Source: Polaromonas sp. YR568 (GTDB lineage Bacteria; Pseudomonadota; Gammaproteobacteria; Burkholderiales; Burkholderiaceae_C). Taken from it: 61,429 nt of DNA. Below, piece after piece: positions 17,886 to 26,729 of the stretch (its first letter is position 1; each line of letters starts with the position of its first letter). A model generated the notes under the pieces. The model did not search any database. It saw only the letters and a program-made list of their open reading frames with translations, and was not told the DNA's origin. The translations under genes were made by a program, and so were the position numbers. Location of the stretch: assembly GCA_945878995.1 (NCBI GenBank), contig CAMCUN010000014.1, forward strand, positions 1 through 61,429. Direction: 5' to 3'.

Positions 17886-18083
17886 TCAGGACTTGGTCGC
17901 CGGGGTGGCGGCTGGCATAGGCGCGTTTTGCGCCGTTGCCGCTGACTTCTTGGGGCCGTCGAGCCAGTTGAACTTGTTGGTGCTCAGCAAGATGAGGTGA
18001 ATCATCGCTGCCAGAGCAAACAGGAACACGCCCTGCACCACCATTGCACGAAGGGGGTCGTAAAGTCGCCAAATTCTCCACAT
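17886..18083 (-). CDS. pufA: LH1 alpha polypeptide
   Basis: PufA is the alpha chain of the core light-harvesting ring. The 65-residue peptide has [13 protein letters not shown], one membrane helix and the bacteriochlorophyll-ligating histidine at residue 29 (AAMIHLIL). FNWLD follows, then an Ala/Pro/Thr-rich tail of about 20 residues. TTAGGAG at its ribosome-binding site overlaps the end of the unknown upstream ORF. It is unusual in being separated from pufB by another ORF. Confidence 0.96.
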   Translation of the reverse strand: MWRIWRLYDPLRAMVVQGVFLFALAAMIHLILLSTNKFNWLDGPKKSAATAQNAPMPAATPATKS

Positions 18084-18094
18084 GGTCTTTTCTC

Positions 18095-18334
18095 CTAAAT
18101 AATGTGAGACATGAGTGTGTAAACCGCTGCATGGACGCCCGAGAAAATGCTGGTTTTATGCTCCGCCCCTGGCAGCCAGTTTTGCCAATGCAGCCCGACC
18201 ATTTGGCCAAGCATTGCAATTGACAACAGCAGCACAAAGCACGGGGCAAAAATCAGGACAAGCGTGAGCCTGTCATCCCGGTGAGATGACTTGGTTGAGT
18301 AAGACATGTCGTTCATGGCAGTTTTTCCATTCAT
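18095..18334 (-). CDS. unknown single-pass membrane protein between pufB and pufA
   Basis: This 79-codon ORF fills the space where pufA normally follows pufB directly. It starts 13 bases after the pufB stop and ends 11 bases before the pufA start, so it is co-transcribed. A charged N-terminus (about 30 residues, SSHRDD) is followed by one hydrophobic helix ([19 protein letters not shown]), then HWQNWLPG and an amphipathic C-terminal end, [13 protein letters not shown] second ATG at 18316 is possible. Length and layout resemble PufQ (about 74 residues) more than LH1 chains, and its last residues faintly recall PufX. I do not recognise it as either. Confidence 0.75.
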   Translation of the reverse strand: MNGKTAMNDMSYSTKSSHRDDRLTLVLIFAPCFVLLLSIAMLGQMVGLHWQNWLPGAEHKTSIFSGVHAAVYTLMSHII

Positions 18335-18347
18335 GAGTTAACCGAAC

Positions 18348-18491
18348 TTAGAGCCAGGGTCTCCACGCCCACACCAAGGCATGCGCGATCACGGCGACTG
18401 CCGTGAAACCCACAAGACCTTGGATGTAGTACGTGTGAAACTCCTGAGCCTCCTCGTCGGTCAGTCCGGAAATTGAAGTCCGATTTGACAT
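18348..18491 (-). CDS. pufB: LH1 beta polypeptide
   Basis: PufB is the beta chain of the LH1 ring. The 47-residue peptide contains the family signature [18 protein letters not shown], a single membrane helix, the bacteriochlorophyll-ligating histidine at residue 37 ([14 protein letters not shown]) and the aromatic C-terminal end. A good ribosome-binding site (AAGGAG) lies at about 18496-18501. It is the first puf gene, 141 bases downstream of bchZ. The peptide is too short to be called by length filters but is unambiguous. Confidence 0.96.
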   Translation of the reverse strand: MSNRTSISGLTDEEAQEFHTYYIQGLVGFTAVAVIAHALVWAWRPWL

Positions 18492-18632
18492 ACGAATGCT
18501 CCTTTTTAAAAAGGCCGGATGGCCTGCGTTGCGCGCAGCCCGCGCAACCTGGGCGTCCGCAGCGAAGTGCTGCGAAATTCTTCAAGCAAGCGCTGGCGCG
18601 CTTGACTGTGTGTGTGAATGTGCTCGAGCCGA

Positions 18633-20132
18633 TCATGCTGGCTCTCCCATGCCCATTTGTTCACCTGCACGGCTGACATGGGACTCGGTGACCAGCGCTT
18701 GTTCGGCTTCGCGCGCCAATTGTTCGGCCTGGTCGCGCAGGCGCTTGGCCGCAGAAATTTGCACCAGCACCGGCTGACTGGCCACCAGGGCATGCAAACG
18801 CATTTGCGCTTTGTCTTCCCAGGGCGTGGCCGCTTCTGTGGCGCGTGCCAGCGTGGCTGGGGCTTTGTCCATGTCTGTACCGAGCGGCAAAATGTGGAAC
18901 AGCGCATCGAACAGCGCGTTGCACACCTCTTGAATGAGGTAGCTGGCGCCGCTGTAGCCCATGAACGGAGTGCCCGTGTGGCGGCGAATGATGGCACCTG
19001 GAAAGGAGGCGGGAATAAAAGCCGCGCGCATAGGGCCAGTGCTGCCAGCTTCAGCCAAATACATGCGCTCGTTGTAGCTGCCAAACAAAATCAGCGGTGT
19101 TTGCTTTTGCACCATCTCGCGGATGGCGGCGTTGTCGGTTTTTTGCCCAGCCAGGCGCGAGACGGCAAAGCGGCAGGGCAAGCCCATCTCGCCTTCCAGA
19201 AAGCTTTTCAGGCCGCGTGTGTAGGTGTCTGTGGCCACCACTGCAAAGCTGGCGGTGGCAAAAAAGTCTTGCGTCACCGAGCGCCACAAGTCCCAGACAG
19301 GCTTCAAAGTGGTGTGCTTTTCACGTTCAATAAAGGGCTCGGGGTCCAGGCCCAGAATCTCGCCAAGCTTGCGCAAAAATGCCGTGGTGCTGTGCAGGCC
19401 AATAGGCGCTTGCAAATAAGGCCGGTCCAGCGCCTCGCACAGCATGCGGCCGAATTCGCGGTACATGCAGATGTTGGCGTCTGCCTCTACCAGCTGCGAG
19501 ACCTCAGCCAAGTGGCTGCCCAACGGAAAGGTCAGGTTGATGTCGGCGCCTATGCCTTGCACCATGCGGCGAATTTCGGCCACGTCGCTCGCGCTGTTGA
19601 AGTTGCCGTAGCATGGGCCAATGATGTTGACGCGCGGCTTTTCGCCTTCTTTGCGCTTGCGGGCAGGCACTTTTTTCATGCCGTACTCGGTCCACAGCCA
19701 CATCATGGCGCGGTTGGCGCACTGCCACTGGTCTTCGTCGATGGTGCGCGGCAAAAAGCGCATCAGGTTGGTGCCTTCGGGCGTGACGCCGCCGCCAATC
19801 ATCTCGGCGATGGAGCCGGTCACCACCACGGCGGGCAGGTCCGGGTCCAGCACCGCGTGGGCCTTTTTCATGGCCCCTTCGGTGCCTTCGCGGCCCAGTT
19901 GCTCTTCGGCCAGGCCGGTCACCACAATGGGCAACTCATGCGGGGGCAGGGCGTCTGTGTAATGCAGCACGCTGGTCACGGGCAGGTTCTCGCAGCCGAC
20001 CGGGCCGTCAATCACCACCTGCAGGCCCTTGATGGCCGTGAACACATACACCGCACCCCAGTAACCGCCCGCACGGTCGTGGTCGATGACGTAGATCATC
20101 GGTGGTTTGGGTGTGGGCTTGTCGGTGCTCAT
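18633..20132 (-). CDS. bchZ: chlorophyllide a reductase subunit Z
   Basis: BchZ with BchY forms the catalytic NifDK-like component of chlorophyllide oxidoreductase, which reduces ring B on the way to bacteriochlorophyll a. The 499-residue protein opens [20 protein letters not shown] with a cluster-region cysteine at 47 (GPVGCENLP), and later [16 protein letters not shown] sequence ([16 protein letters not shown]). The ATG overlaps the bchY stop (ATGA). Full length. Confidence 0.96.
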   Translation of the reverse strand: MSTDKPTPKPPMIYVIDHDRAGGYWGAVYVFTAIKGLQVVIDGPVGCENLPVTSVLHYTDALPPHELPIVVTGLAEEQLGREGTEGAMKKAHAVLDPDLPAVVVTGSIAEMIGGGVTPEGTNLMRFLPRTIDEDQWQCANRAMMWLWTEYGMKKVPARKRKEGEKPRVNIIGPCYGNFNSASDVAEIRRMVQGIGADINLTFPLGSHLAEVSQLVEADANICMYREFGRMLCEALDRPYLQAPIGLHSTTAFLRKLGEILGLDPEPFIEREKHTTLKPVWDLWRSVTQDFFATASFAVVATDTYTRGLKSFLEGEMGLPCRFAVSRLAGQKTDNAAIREMVQKQTPLILFGSYNERMYLAEAGSTGPMRAAFIPASFPGAIIRRHTGTPFMGYSGASYLIQEVCNALFDALFHILPLGTDMDKAPATLARATEAATPWEDKAQMRLHALVASQPVLVQISAAKRLRDQAEQLAREAEQALVTESHVSRAGEQMGMGEPA

Positions 20133-21658
20133 GATCCGATGGCCTCCTGCGCAGCACGAATCTTGGCTTTCTTCTCGCGCTGGCGCTTCATGTCTGCGCG
20201 AAACTCCGGATGGGTCTGGGGCAGCTCGCTCCAGACACCGGCCTGGTCGGCCTTGCCCACTTCGCCAAAAAAGGCGTTCATGGTGTCAAAGCGCGCTTGG
20301 TTGCCCATGGCGCCGTTGATGACTTGCACCAGCGAGCCTGCCGCCGCCGCACCCATGAGTGGGCGCGCTGAAATTAAATTGGTGAAGTACAGCGACGGGA
20401 TGGCCGCTTCTTTGGCGAACTGCACCACGGGCGTGGTGCCTATGGCCAAGTTGGGCTTGAATTCCTGAACGGCTGCCAAGTCTTGTTCCAGCGAGGCGCG
20501 GAACTGCACATGCACGCCCTTGGCTTGCAGCCAGGCGGCATCGTGCGCATTCCATGGGGTGGCGGGGCAGGCCGAGCCCACGTAGCGCAAATCAGCGCCG
20601 CATTCCACCAGCCAGCGCGCCACCAGGAGCTCAGAGCCTTCGTAGCCGCTCAGGGTGATGCGGCCGTTGATCTTGGTGTGGGCCAGCACGCCGCGAATGG
20701 CGGCCAAGGCCTGGTTGCGGGCGTCGTCAATCTTGGCTTGGGCCACGCCAGTGGCGCGGCCAATGGCACCCAGCCAATCGTGCGTGCCGTCTATGCCCAC
20801 GGGTGCTGAGCCAATGATGGGGCGGCCTGCGGCCTCAAACTCGCGGATGGAGGCGATGTAGAAGGGGTGGATGGCGGCCACGGCTGCACCGTCCAGTGCG
20901 GAATACAACTCGCGCCATTCGCGGGTGGGCGCCACGGTTCCTACGGCCAGGTCCATGGGCGCAAGCATCTGGCCAATGAACATGGGGTCGGCGGGGAACA
21001 TTTCGCCGAGCAGTGTGATGGTGGGCTTGTCCGAGCGGGCTTGGCGCGGGGCGGGCACGGGACCGGCCATGATCTCTTGGCGGGCGTAGCGCAGCATGGC
21101 GCCGGTCAGCAAGTCTTTGGCCTCGGCATGCGTGGGCACGCCAAAGCCTGGCACGTCAATGCCTATGATGCGCACGCCATTGATGGATTGAGGCAGCAGC
21201 TGCAGGGGTACGCCGCTGGCAGTCGGCACGCACAAGTTGATGATGACGATGGCATCTAACTTGGCCGGGTCGGCCTGCGCGTGTACTGTTTCGCGGATGT
21301 CTTCAAACAGCTTGCCGGTGACCAGGGTCTCCGAGTTGAAGGGCACGTAGCCCACGCTGCGGCGGGCGCCGTAAAAGTGTGAGGTAAAGGTCAGGCCATA
21401 CACGCAGCAGGCCGAGCCCGACAAAATGGTGGCGGTGCGCCTCATGCGAAGGCCCACACGCAACGAGCCAAAGGCCGGGCACATGCTTTGCGGCTGGTCG
21501 TGTGGTCCTTTGGGGTAGTCGGCAGCGTACTGGCTGAGCACCTCGCTCTTGCCAGCGGCGCTTGCAGCTTGTTGCATCAACTCGCTGCCCGCGTGGCAAC
21601 CCATGCCATCCACAGCTGGCTCGGCTTTGACGGGGGTGATGGGGATGATGTTGGCCAT
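20129..21658 (-). CDS. bchY: chlorophyllide a reductase subunit Y
   Basis: BchY is the NifD-like partner of BchZ. The 509-residue protein shows the cluster cysteines C60 ([10 protein letters not shown]) and C84/C85 ([19 protein letters not shown]) and [12 protein letters not shown], all typical. It follows bchX by 13 bases and overlaps bchZ by four. Full length. Confidence 0.96.
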   Translation of the reverse strand: MANIIPITPVKAEPAVDGMGCHAGSELMQQAASAAGKSEVLSQYAADYPKGPHDQPQSMCPAFGSLRVGLRMRRTATILSGSACCVYGLTFTSHFYGARRSVGYVPFNSETLVTGKLFEDIRETVHAQADPAKLDAIVIINLCVPTASGVPLQLLPQSINGVRIIGIDVPGFGVPTHAEAKDLLTGAMLRYARQEIMAGPVPAPRQARSDKPTITLLGEMFPADPMFIGQMLAPMDLAVGTVAPTREWRELYSALDGAAVAAIHPFYIASIREFEAAGRPIIGSAPVGIDGTHDWLGAIGRATGVAQAKIDDARNQALAAIRGVLAHTKINGRITLSGYEGSELLVARWLVECGADLRYVGSACPATPWNAHDAAWLQAKGVHVQFRASLEQDLAAVQEFKPNLAIGTTPVVQFAKEAAIPSLYFTNLISARPLMGAAAAGSLVQVINGAMGNQARFDTMNAFFGEVGKADQAGVWSELPQTHPEFRADMKRQREKKAKIRAAQEAIGS

Positions 21659-21671
21659 GGCTGAAGTGCGT

Positions 21672-22694
21672 TCAGGCAGCGTCGTAAATCACTTCAAGCG
21701 AAGGCTTGGTGATGGTGGTGACGCCGCACATGTCAAATTCGGTGGCCGGCTCCAGCACCACGTTGCGGCCCACGATGTCGGCGCTGAACAGGCCCAGCAG
21801 GCCGTCTTGCGTCATGGGCGTGGGGCGCACAGGCGGCGCGTCGGCCACGTTTTGGGCCAGGTCAGCAAAGAGCGATCCCCATTCGCCGTCAGGCCGGCCA
21901 ATGATTTCGTAGCTCGCGCTCTTGCGGCGAATGTCTTCGTTGGCCGGAATCGCTGCCAGGATGGGAATGCCCACGGCGCTTGCGAAGGCAGCGGCCTCGC
22001 CCGTGCCGTCGTCTTTGTTGATCACCACGCCAGCCACGCCCACGTTGCCACCCAATTTGCGGAAATACTCCACGGCCGAGCACACGTTGTTGGCCACGTA
22101 GAGCGACTGCAGGTCGTTGCTGGCCACGACGATGACTTTTTGGCACATGTCGCGGGCAATTGGCAGGCCAAAGCCGCCGCACACCACGTCACCCAAAAAG
22201 TCGAGCAAAACAAAGTCAAAACCCCACTCATGAAAGCCCAGCTTTTCAAGGGTTTCAAAACCGTGGATGATGCCGCGCCCGCCGCAGCCGCGGCCGACTT
22301 CAGGCCCGCCCAGTTCCATGGCATAGACGCCGTCGCGCTTGAAGCACACGTCGCCAATGGCCACGGCCTCGCCAGCGAGCTTTTTCTTGGACGAGGTCTC
22401 AATGATGGTGGGGCAGGCCTTGCCGCCGAAAAGCAAACTGGTGGTGTCGCTCTTGGGGTCGCAACCAATCAACAGCACTTTCTTGCCTTGCTGGGCCATC
22501 ATGTAAGACAGGTTGGCCAGCGTGAAGCTTTTGCCAATGCCGCCTTTGCCGTAGATGGCGATGATTTGCGTTTCTTTTTTGATTTCACCGGTGTGCACTG
22601 GATCGGGTTCTTGTGCGGCTTCGCGGCGAAGGCCTTCGACAAATTTCACTGTTTGCACTTGGCCTTGTCCCAAATTGGTCGCGGAAGCGGTCAT
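21672..22694 (-). CDS. bchX: chlorophyllide a reductase iron protein subunit X
   Basis: BchX is the NifH-like ATP-dependent electron donor of chlorophyllide oxidoreductase. The 340-residue protein has the P-loop GKGGIGKS at 49-56 and the two cysteines that bridge the dimer 4Fe-4S cluster, C137 (GRGCGGRG) and C172 (DVVCGGFG). The ATG at 22694 overlaps the bchC stop (ATGA); an upstream in-frame start at 22727 would lie inside bchC and is not preferred. Confidence 0.96.
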   Translation of the reverse strand: MTASATNLGQGQVQTVKFVEGLRREAAQEPDPVHTGEIKKETQIIAIYGKGGIGKSFTLANLSYMMAQQGKKVLLIGCDPKSDTTSLLFGGKACPTIIETSSKKKLAGEAVAIGDVCFKRDGVYAMELGGPEVGRGCGGRGIIHGFETLEKLGFHEWGFDFVLLDFLGDVVCGGFGLPIARDMCQKVIVVASNDLQSLYVANNVCSAVEYFRKLGGNVGVAGVVINKDDGTGEAAAFASAVGIPILAAIPANEDIRRKSASYEIIGRPDGEWGSLFADLAQNVADAPPVRPTPMTQDGLLGLFSADIVGRNVVLEPATEFDMCGVTTITKPSLEVIYDAA

Positions 22695-23659
22695 CAATGT
22701 CTCCAATCCAAAATCATCTTGAGGCACTGTGGGTCGCCAAAGGCCGCCTCGTAGGCCGCGTGCGCCTGTCCAGGGGTCTGGGTGTGCGTGATCAATCCAT
22801 CAAGGCTGAGCACGCCTGTGTGGACCAATTCGGTCACGGCCAGCAGGTCAGCCCGCTTCCATTCGGCGGCCACACGGATTTGGGCTTCACGCATGAAGGC
22901 CGGGGCATAGGCGAATGAAATTTTTTCTTTGTAATAGCCGGCCAACACCACCTCGCCACCTGGGCGCAGGCGGGGGATCACGCGGTCCAGGATGCCGGCG
23001 TCACCGCTCAGGTCGTAAATGGCGGCGTAGTCTTTGCGGTCGTCTTCGTCCGGGTGAATCACTGGGTAGCTCTGGCCACTTTCGCGGCGCGCTGCGCTGG
23101 TTTCCCACACGGTGGGGGCGGGCAGGCCGGCGGCCACCGTCAAGCGGGCCAAGAGGCGGCCCATGATGCCGTGACCAATGATGAGCGAGGGTGGTGTGGC
23201 CGGCTCTCGCGTACCGCCCAGTGCCACGCTGTGGTACGCAGTGGCGGCCAGGGCCAGCAAGCAGGCCTGGGTGCCCAGGTGGTCGGCCACACGCACCACA
23301 CTGCCGTGAGGCACCACGAGGTGGGCGCCTGCGCCCCCAAACAAGTTGTGCACGCCTTCAAAGCACTGTGAGCCGGGCACAAACACCGTGTCGCCCACCT
23401 TCAGGTCACAGTGTTCGGGCAATTGGTTCACGCCAGTGATGCGGCCTACGGTCTCGTAGCCGGGCACCAGGGGGTAGCCCATGCCGGGGAAGGCGGACAT
23501 GCTGCCGTCCCAGAGCAAGCGCTCGGTGCCTGTGCTGATGCCGCTGAAGCTGACTTCAACCTCAATGTCACCAGCCCGCGGTGCCTGCATGGTCAGCTTT
23601 TCCAACGCCAATTGGCGTGGGTTGCGGAAGACGATGGCGGAAGATTCCATGTGTGTCAT
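22694..23659 (-). CDS. bchC: bacteriochlorophyllide a dehydrogenase
   Basis: BchC oxidises the 3-hydroxyethyl side chain to 3-acetyl in bacteriochlorophyll a synthesis and belongs to the zinc-type medium-chain dehydrogenases. The 321-residue protein has SFSGISTGTERLLWDG, GYPLVPGYETVGRITG and IIGHGIMGRLLARL (nucleotide fold). The start is either 23659 or the ATG at 23650 (MESSAIVF). The second lies at the expected +1 region of a promoter (TTGACA, 16 bp, TAAGAT) and is plausible too. Two PpsR/CrtJ-type palindromes cover this promoter. Confidence 0.95.
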   Translation of the reverse strand: MTHMESSAIVFRNPRQLALEKLTMQAPRAGDIEVEVSFSGISTGTERLLWDGSMSAFPGMGYPLVPGYETVGRITGVNQLPEHCDLKVGDTVFVPGSQCFEGVHNLFGGAGAHLVVPHGSVVRVADHLGTQACLLALAATAYHSVALGGTREPATPPSLIIGHGIMGRLLARLTVAAGLPAPTVWETSAARRESGQSYPVIHPDEDDRKDYAAIYDLSGDAGILDRVIPRLRPGGEVVLAGYYKEKISFAYAPAFMREAQIRVAAEWKRADLLAVTELVHTGVLSLDGLITHTQTPGQAHAAYEAAFGDPQCLKMILDWRH

Positions 23660-23671
23660 CTTAGGCTTACA
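23654..23671. promoter_or_regulatory. PpsR/CrtJ-type operator 1 of bchC
   Basis: TGT-N12-ACA (TGTCATCTTAGGCTTACA). It covers the predicted -10 (TAAGAT on the minus strand, 23663-23658). It is 8 bp from the second palindrome, the spacing known for cooperative CrtJ binding at the Rhodobacter capsulatus bchC promoter. Confidence 0.75.
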
Positions 23672-23679
23672 TCAATTTG

Positions 23680-23697
23680 TGTCAAGTTTACTTGACG
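23680..23697. promoter_or_regulatory. PpsR/CrtJ-type operator 2 of bchC
   Basis: TGTCAAGTTTACTTGACG, with a perfect inner palindrome GTCAAGT-TT-ACTTGAC (23681-23696). It matches TGT-N12-ACA except for the last base. It overlaps the predicted -35 (TTGACA on the minus strand, 23684-23679). Confidence 0.7.
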
Positions 23698-23741
23698 CAT
23701 TTCTTTGATTTTTAGGCTATTTCTAGGGTAAATACTGATTT

Positions 23742-24890
23742 TTAAACCGGCTTGTGGCCGGTCAACAGGCTGGCGTGCAGAGGCATGGGGTTTGGGATTT
23801 GACGCAAACCCATAAAGCCGGCCTCGGCCATGAGGGCGTGCAGTTGGGCCGCTGTGCGCAGCCGCCCCTCGCCCATGGCCAACAAATAGAAGTGAAAGTA
23901 AGCGTCGCCCGTGGCGGTGCCTGCGGCCTGGGCCATGGGCTCGGCCAGCAGCAAGGTGCCGCCTGGCGCCAGGGCCTCAAAAATGGCGCGCATCAGAATC
24001 CGAACCACTTCGTCGGAGTGGTCGTGCGCGACCCGCAGCAGGGTCACCAGGTCGGCGCCAAGGGGCAGGGCGTTTTCAGTGAAGCTGCCGCCGTGCACCG
24101 TGATGCGATGGGCCAAGCCCGCTTGCGCCACCTTTTCCCGGGCCAGGTCAGCCACTGGGGGCAAGTCGAACAGCATGAGTTCCAAGGTCGGCTGCTGGCG
24201 GGCCAGCTCGCTGACCCAGCCGCCCTGGCCACCGCCCACGTCGAGCACTTGGCGGTGCTTGGCAAAGGGGTAGCTGGCCAGCAGTTCCTCAATGACAAAG
24301 CGCTGCGAGCTGGCCATGAGTGCGCTGTAGCGGGCCACTTGTTCTGGGCTCTGCCGGGCTTGGCGTTGGCTGTTTTCTTGGGCCGCATAAGGCCAGTAGG
24401 CGTGCATGCTGGCGTCTTGGGGGGCTTGTAAGAGCGCCAAAGGGTCTTGCATGTCGGCGTAGAGCAAGGCGTTGTGCTCAATCATGGCGCGCAGACCCTC
24501 GTGGGCCACCACAGGCGCGCCCAGCGCGCCCAGCCCGTAGAGCCCTCCCGTGCGCTTGTCCAGTAATTTAAGAGAGAGCGCTGCGTCCAGCAGCTTTTGC
24601 AGGGACTCGGGGTTGATGCGGGTCAGGCTGGCGAGTTCTTGGGCGCTGCGGGGTTGTTCCAGCACCGCCTCCAGCAAACGCAGTCGCACGCAAGCGAGCA
24701 GCACTTGGCTGTGCACAAAGCCGGCCATGAGTTCAAACAATCCCTTGGCACGCCTGGCCGATATCCAACGTCCCACGGGGTTGCGCAGCGCCCAGCGGTA
24801 CAAAGCCGGGTCCGTCATCCAGCGGTCCATGCGCGCGCGCAGGCCGCCCGAGGGGGGCTGAACCGGTGCTGGGGCGCTGGCCGGAATCAA
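23742..24890 (-). CDS. crtF: demethylspheroidene / hydroxyneurosporene O-methyltransferase
   Basis: CrtF methylates the 1-hydroxyl of carotenoids with S-adenosylmethionine. The 382-residue protein has an N-terminal dimerisation helix bundle and a class I methyltransferase domain with VLDVGGGQGGWVSELA, then FDLPPVADLA and LLRVAHDHSDE, as in plant-type O-methyltransferases. The TTG at 24890 overlaps the crtE stop (TTGA); an ATG at 24830 (MDRWMTDPAL) is the alternative. About 80 bases separate it from bchC, where a separate promoter lies. Confidence 0.94.
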   Translation of the reverse strand: MIPASAPAPVQPPSGGLRARMDRWMTDPALYRWALRNPVGRWISARRAKGLFELMAGFVHSQVLLACVRLRLLEAVLEQPRSAQELASLTRINPESLQKLLDAALSLKLLDKRTGGLYGLGALGAPVVAHEGLRAMIEHNALLYADMQDPLALLQAPQDASMHAYWPYAAQENSQRQARQSPEQVARYSALMASSQRFVIEELLASYPFAKHRQVLDVGGGQGGWVSELARQQPTLELMLFDLPPVADLAREKVAQAGLAHRITVHGGSFTENALPLGADLVTLLRVAHDHSDEVVRILMRAIFEALAPGGTLLLAEPMAQAAGTATGDAYFHFYLLAMGEGRLRTAAQLHALMAEAGFMGLRQIPNPMPLHASLLTGHKPV

Positions 24891-25789
24891 GCGCTGACCT
24901 TTTGGCGCAAGGCCGCTTGATGGCGGTCAATTTGTTCCGAGGCGCTTTGCGGCAGCAAGCGCTCGGATTCAGCATGCACCAGCTGGCGCAGCGCCGCTTG
25001 GCTGGGGCAGGCGGGCACCGAGGCAATGGCCGAGGCCATGAGCTGGCGGAAATGCTCCACCGCGCCCACCAGCCCCAAGTCGGCGGCGGTGCTGGGGCGG
25101 CCGTGTTGGGCGTCTTGGCCGGTGGGCTTGCCCAGTTGGTCTGCGCCCATCACGTCGCGGATGTCGTCGGCCACTTGGTAGGCCTCGCCCAGGCATTCAC
25201 CCAGCGCGCGCCAAGGGGCGGGATCTGCCCCCGCAGCCAGGGCGCCCGCACAGGTGGCGGTGACAAACAGCGCGCCTGTCTTGGCCCGCTGGTACTGGCC
25301 CAGCTGCACCCGTGGTTCGCACTCCCAGGCCTGGCCTGCCACGATGCCATTGGGCGCGCCCGTGCCCTCGCACAGGGTCATGAGCAGTGCCGCCAGGCGC
25401 TGCGGGTGGCTGGCTCCGGCATGCGCCAAGGTCTGGTAAGCCATCACGATGAGCGCATCGCCAGTCAGCAGGGCCAGCGGCTCGCCGTAGAGCTTGTGCA
25501 CCGTGACTTGGCCGCGCCGGGTGTCGGCGTCGTCAAAGCAGGGCATGTCGTCGTGCACCAATGAGGCGCAATGCATCAACTCAATCGCCACCGCCGCCGC
25601 ATCGCTCAGGGCGGGCGCATCGTCGGTGCAGGCCCGGGCCACCGCCAGACACAGCTGCGGGCGAATGCGTGCACCGCCTGGGAACACGGCATGGAGCATG
25701 GCCGACATCAGACGAGGCGGGGCGCTGGCCGTGCTGGCCCGGCTGAATGGCTGTGCCAGGGCTTGTTCGATACGCGCTGTCATGCTCAT
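24887..25789 (-). CDS. crtE: geranylgeranyl diphosphate synthase
   Basis: CrtE makes geranylgeranyl diphosphate for carotenoids and for the bacteriochlorophyll tail. The roughly 300-residue protein has the first aspartate-rich motif DDMPCFDD at 80-87 with RRG after it, the second at DDIRD (AYQVADDIRDVMG), and GKPTGQD. The ATG at 25789 is taken; an in-frame codon at 25822 would add 11 residues and come within 18 bases of a PpsR-type palindrome. It heads the crtE-crtF unit. Confidence 0.95.
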   Translation of the reverse strand: MSMTARIEQALAQPFSRASTASAPPRLMSAMLHAVFPGGARIRPQLCLAVARACTDDAPALSDAAAVAIELMHCASLVHDDMPCFDDADTRRGQVTVHKLYGEPLALLTGDALIVMAYQTLAHAGASHPQRLAALLMTLCEGTGAPNGIVAGQAWECEPRVQLGQYQRAKTGALFVTATCAGALAAGADPAPWRALGECLGEAYQVADDIRDVMGADQLGKPTGQDAQHGRPSTAADLGLVGAVEHFRQLMASAIASVPACPSQAALRQLVHAESERLLPQSASEQIDRHQAALRQKVSA

Positions 25790-25839
25790 GGTGACCCCAG
25801 TCCGGTGGATGAATGTCTGCAAAATGGGACAGTCATGAG

Positions 25840-25857
25840 TGTCAATTTAACATGACA
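25840..25857. promoter_or_regulatory. PpsR/CrtJ-type operator upstream of crtE
   Basis: TGTCAATTTAACATGACA, a match to TGT-N12-ACA with extended symmetry (TGTCA/TGACA). It lies 51 bases before the chosen crtE start. A -35-like TTGACA on the minus strand is contained in it. Confidence 0.7.
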
Positions 25858-25972
25858 GTTGGATTTGTCAAAGCATAGGGACTGTTTTTTTGCGATTTGC
25901 GCGGCCTGGAGTGGATGGATGCGCGGCGATTCCGGCAGGTGGACGGGGGCGGCTCATGCGGTCTGTAGGGGC

Positions 25973-26001
25973 TTGGAGTAAACACGACCGGGTGATATAA
26001 G
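25973..26001 (+). promoter_or_regulatory. predicted sigma70 promoter of the ccm operon
   Basis: TTGGAG (25973-25978), 17 bp, TATAAG (25996-26001), pointing toward ccmA 105 bases downstream. The PpsR-type palindrome at 26002-26019 begins at the next base, so it would cover the transcription start. Confidence 0.5.
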
Positions 26002-26019
26002 TGTCATCCTAGGTTGACA
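26002..26019. promoter_or_regulatory. PpsR/CrtJ-type operator upstream of ccmA
   Basis: TGTCATCCTAGGTTGACA, a match to TGT-N12-ACA. It is very similar to operator 1 of bchC (TGTCATCYTAGGYT in common). It sits 145 bases from the crtE operator on the other side of the intergenic region and immediately after a predicted -10. Confidence 0.7.
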
Positions 26020-26105
26020 GCTTGTTCCAGGAACTTTCCCTTGACCCTGTTTTATTTGTCTTGCCGCGACGACCTGGCCCCAGGTTTGGCCGTCGGAGCT
26101 TTGTC

Positions 26106-26729
26106 GTGAGCGCTGCCTTGGTCCTGCACCAAGTCGCTTGCGTGCGCGGCGGCCGCCCCTTGTTTGGTGGGCTGAGCTTGCAATGGCAGCCCGGGCAGCT
26201 GCTGCGCGTCAAGGGCGCCAATGGCGCCGGCAAAACCAGTTTGCTGCGCGTGCTCTGCGGCTTGCTCACGCCCGCGGACGGCCAGGTGCTCTGGCGCGGC
26301 CAGCCATTGGCCAGCCAGCGCGAGGCGCTGGGCCAGTCGCTGGTCTACCTGGGCCATGCCGCCGCCTTGAAGGACGAGCTTTCCCCGCTTGAAAACTTGC
26401 AACTGGCTTGCCAACTGGCCGGTCGCCGGCTGGCGCCCGGTCCGGCTTTGCAGGCGCTGGCCCACGCTGGGCTGCGCGGTTTTGAGCGCAGGCCGGTGCG
26501 CAGCCTGTCGCAAGGCCAGCGCAGGCGCAGCGCTTTGGCCAGGCTGGAGTTGGCCTCTCAGGCGCCGCTGTGGGTGCTGGACGAGCCCTTCAATGCGCTG
26601 GACACCGCCGCCGTGGCATGGCTGGAGCAACTGCTGCACACGCATTTGGCGCGCGGCGGCCAGGTGGCGTTGACCAGCCACCAAAGCGATTTGCTGGCTG
26701 GCGTTGCCGAACAGGTGGTGAACCTGTGA
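26106..26729 (+). CDS. ccmA: haem exporter ATP-binding subunit
   Basis: CcmA is the ATPase of the CcmABCD complex that releases haem-loaded CcmE during c-type cytochrome maturation. The 207-residue protein has Walker A GANGAGKT at 37-44, the signature LSQGQRRR, and Walker B LWVLDEPFNALD. The GTG at 26106 (MSAALVLHQV) is chosen; in-frame codons upstream give a non-family extension across the promoter. The stop overlaps the ccmB GTG. Confidence 0.93.
   Translation: MSAALVLHQVACVRGGRPLFGGLSLQWQPGQLLRVKGANGAGKTSLLRVLCGLLTPADGQVLWRGQPLASQREALGQSLVYLGHAAALKDELSPLENLQLACQLAGRRLAPGPALQALAHAGLRGFERRPVRSLSQGQRRRSALARLELASQAPLWVLDEPFNALDTAAVAWLEQLLHTHLARGGQVALTSHQSDLLAGVAEQVVNL

Noticed and set aside
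18095..18334. calling the pufB-pufA insert PufX
   Set aside because: PufX lies after pufM in Rhodobacter, and only a few C-terminal residues are alike. The similarity is too weak to name it.
18618..20468. 616-codon open frame antisense to bchZ
   Set aside because: Composition (Ala/Gly/His/Arg-rich) and lack of any domain mark it as a shadow of bchZ. The same applies to long frames opposite bchY, bchX, the helicase (45620-47269) and the M20 gene (55678-57078).
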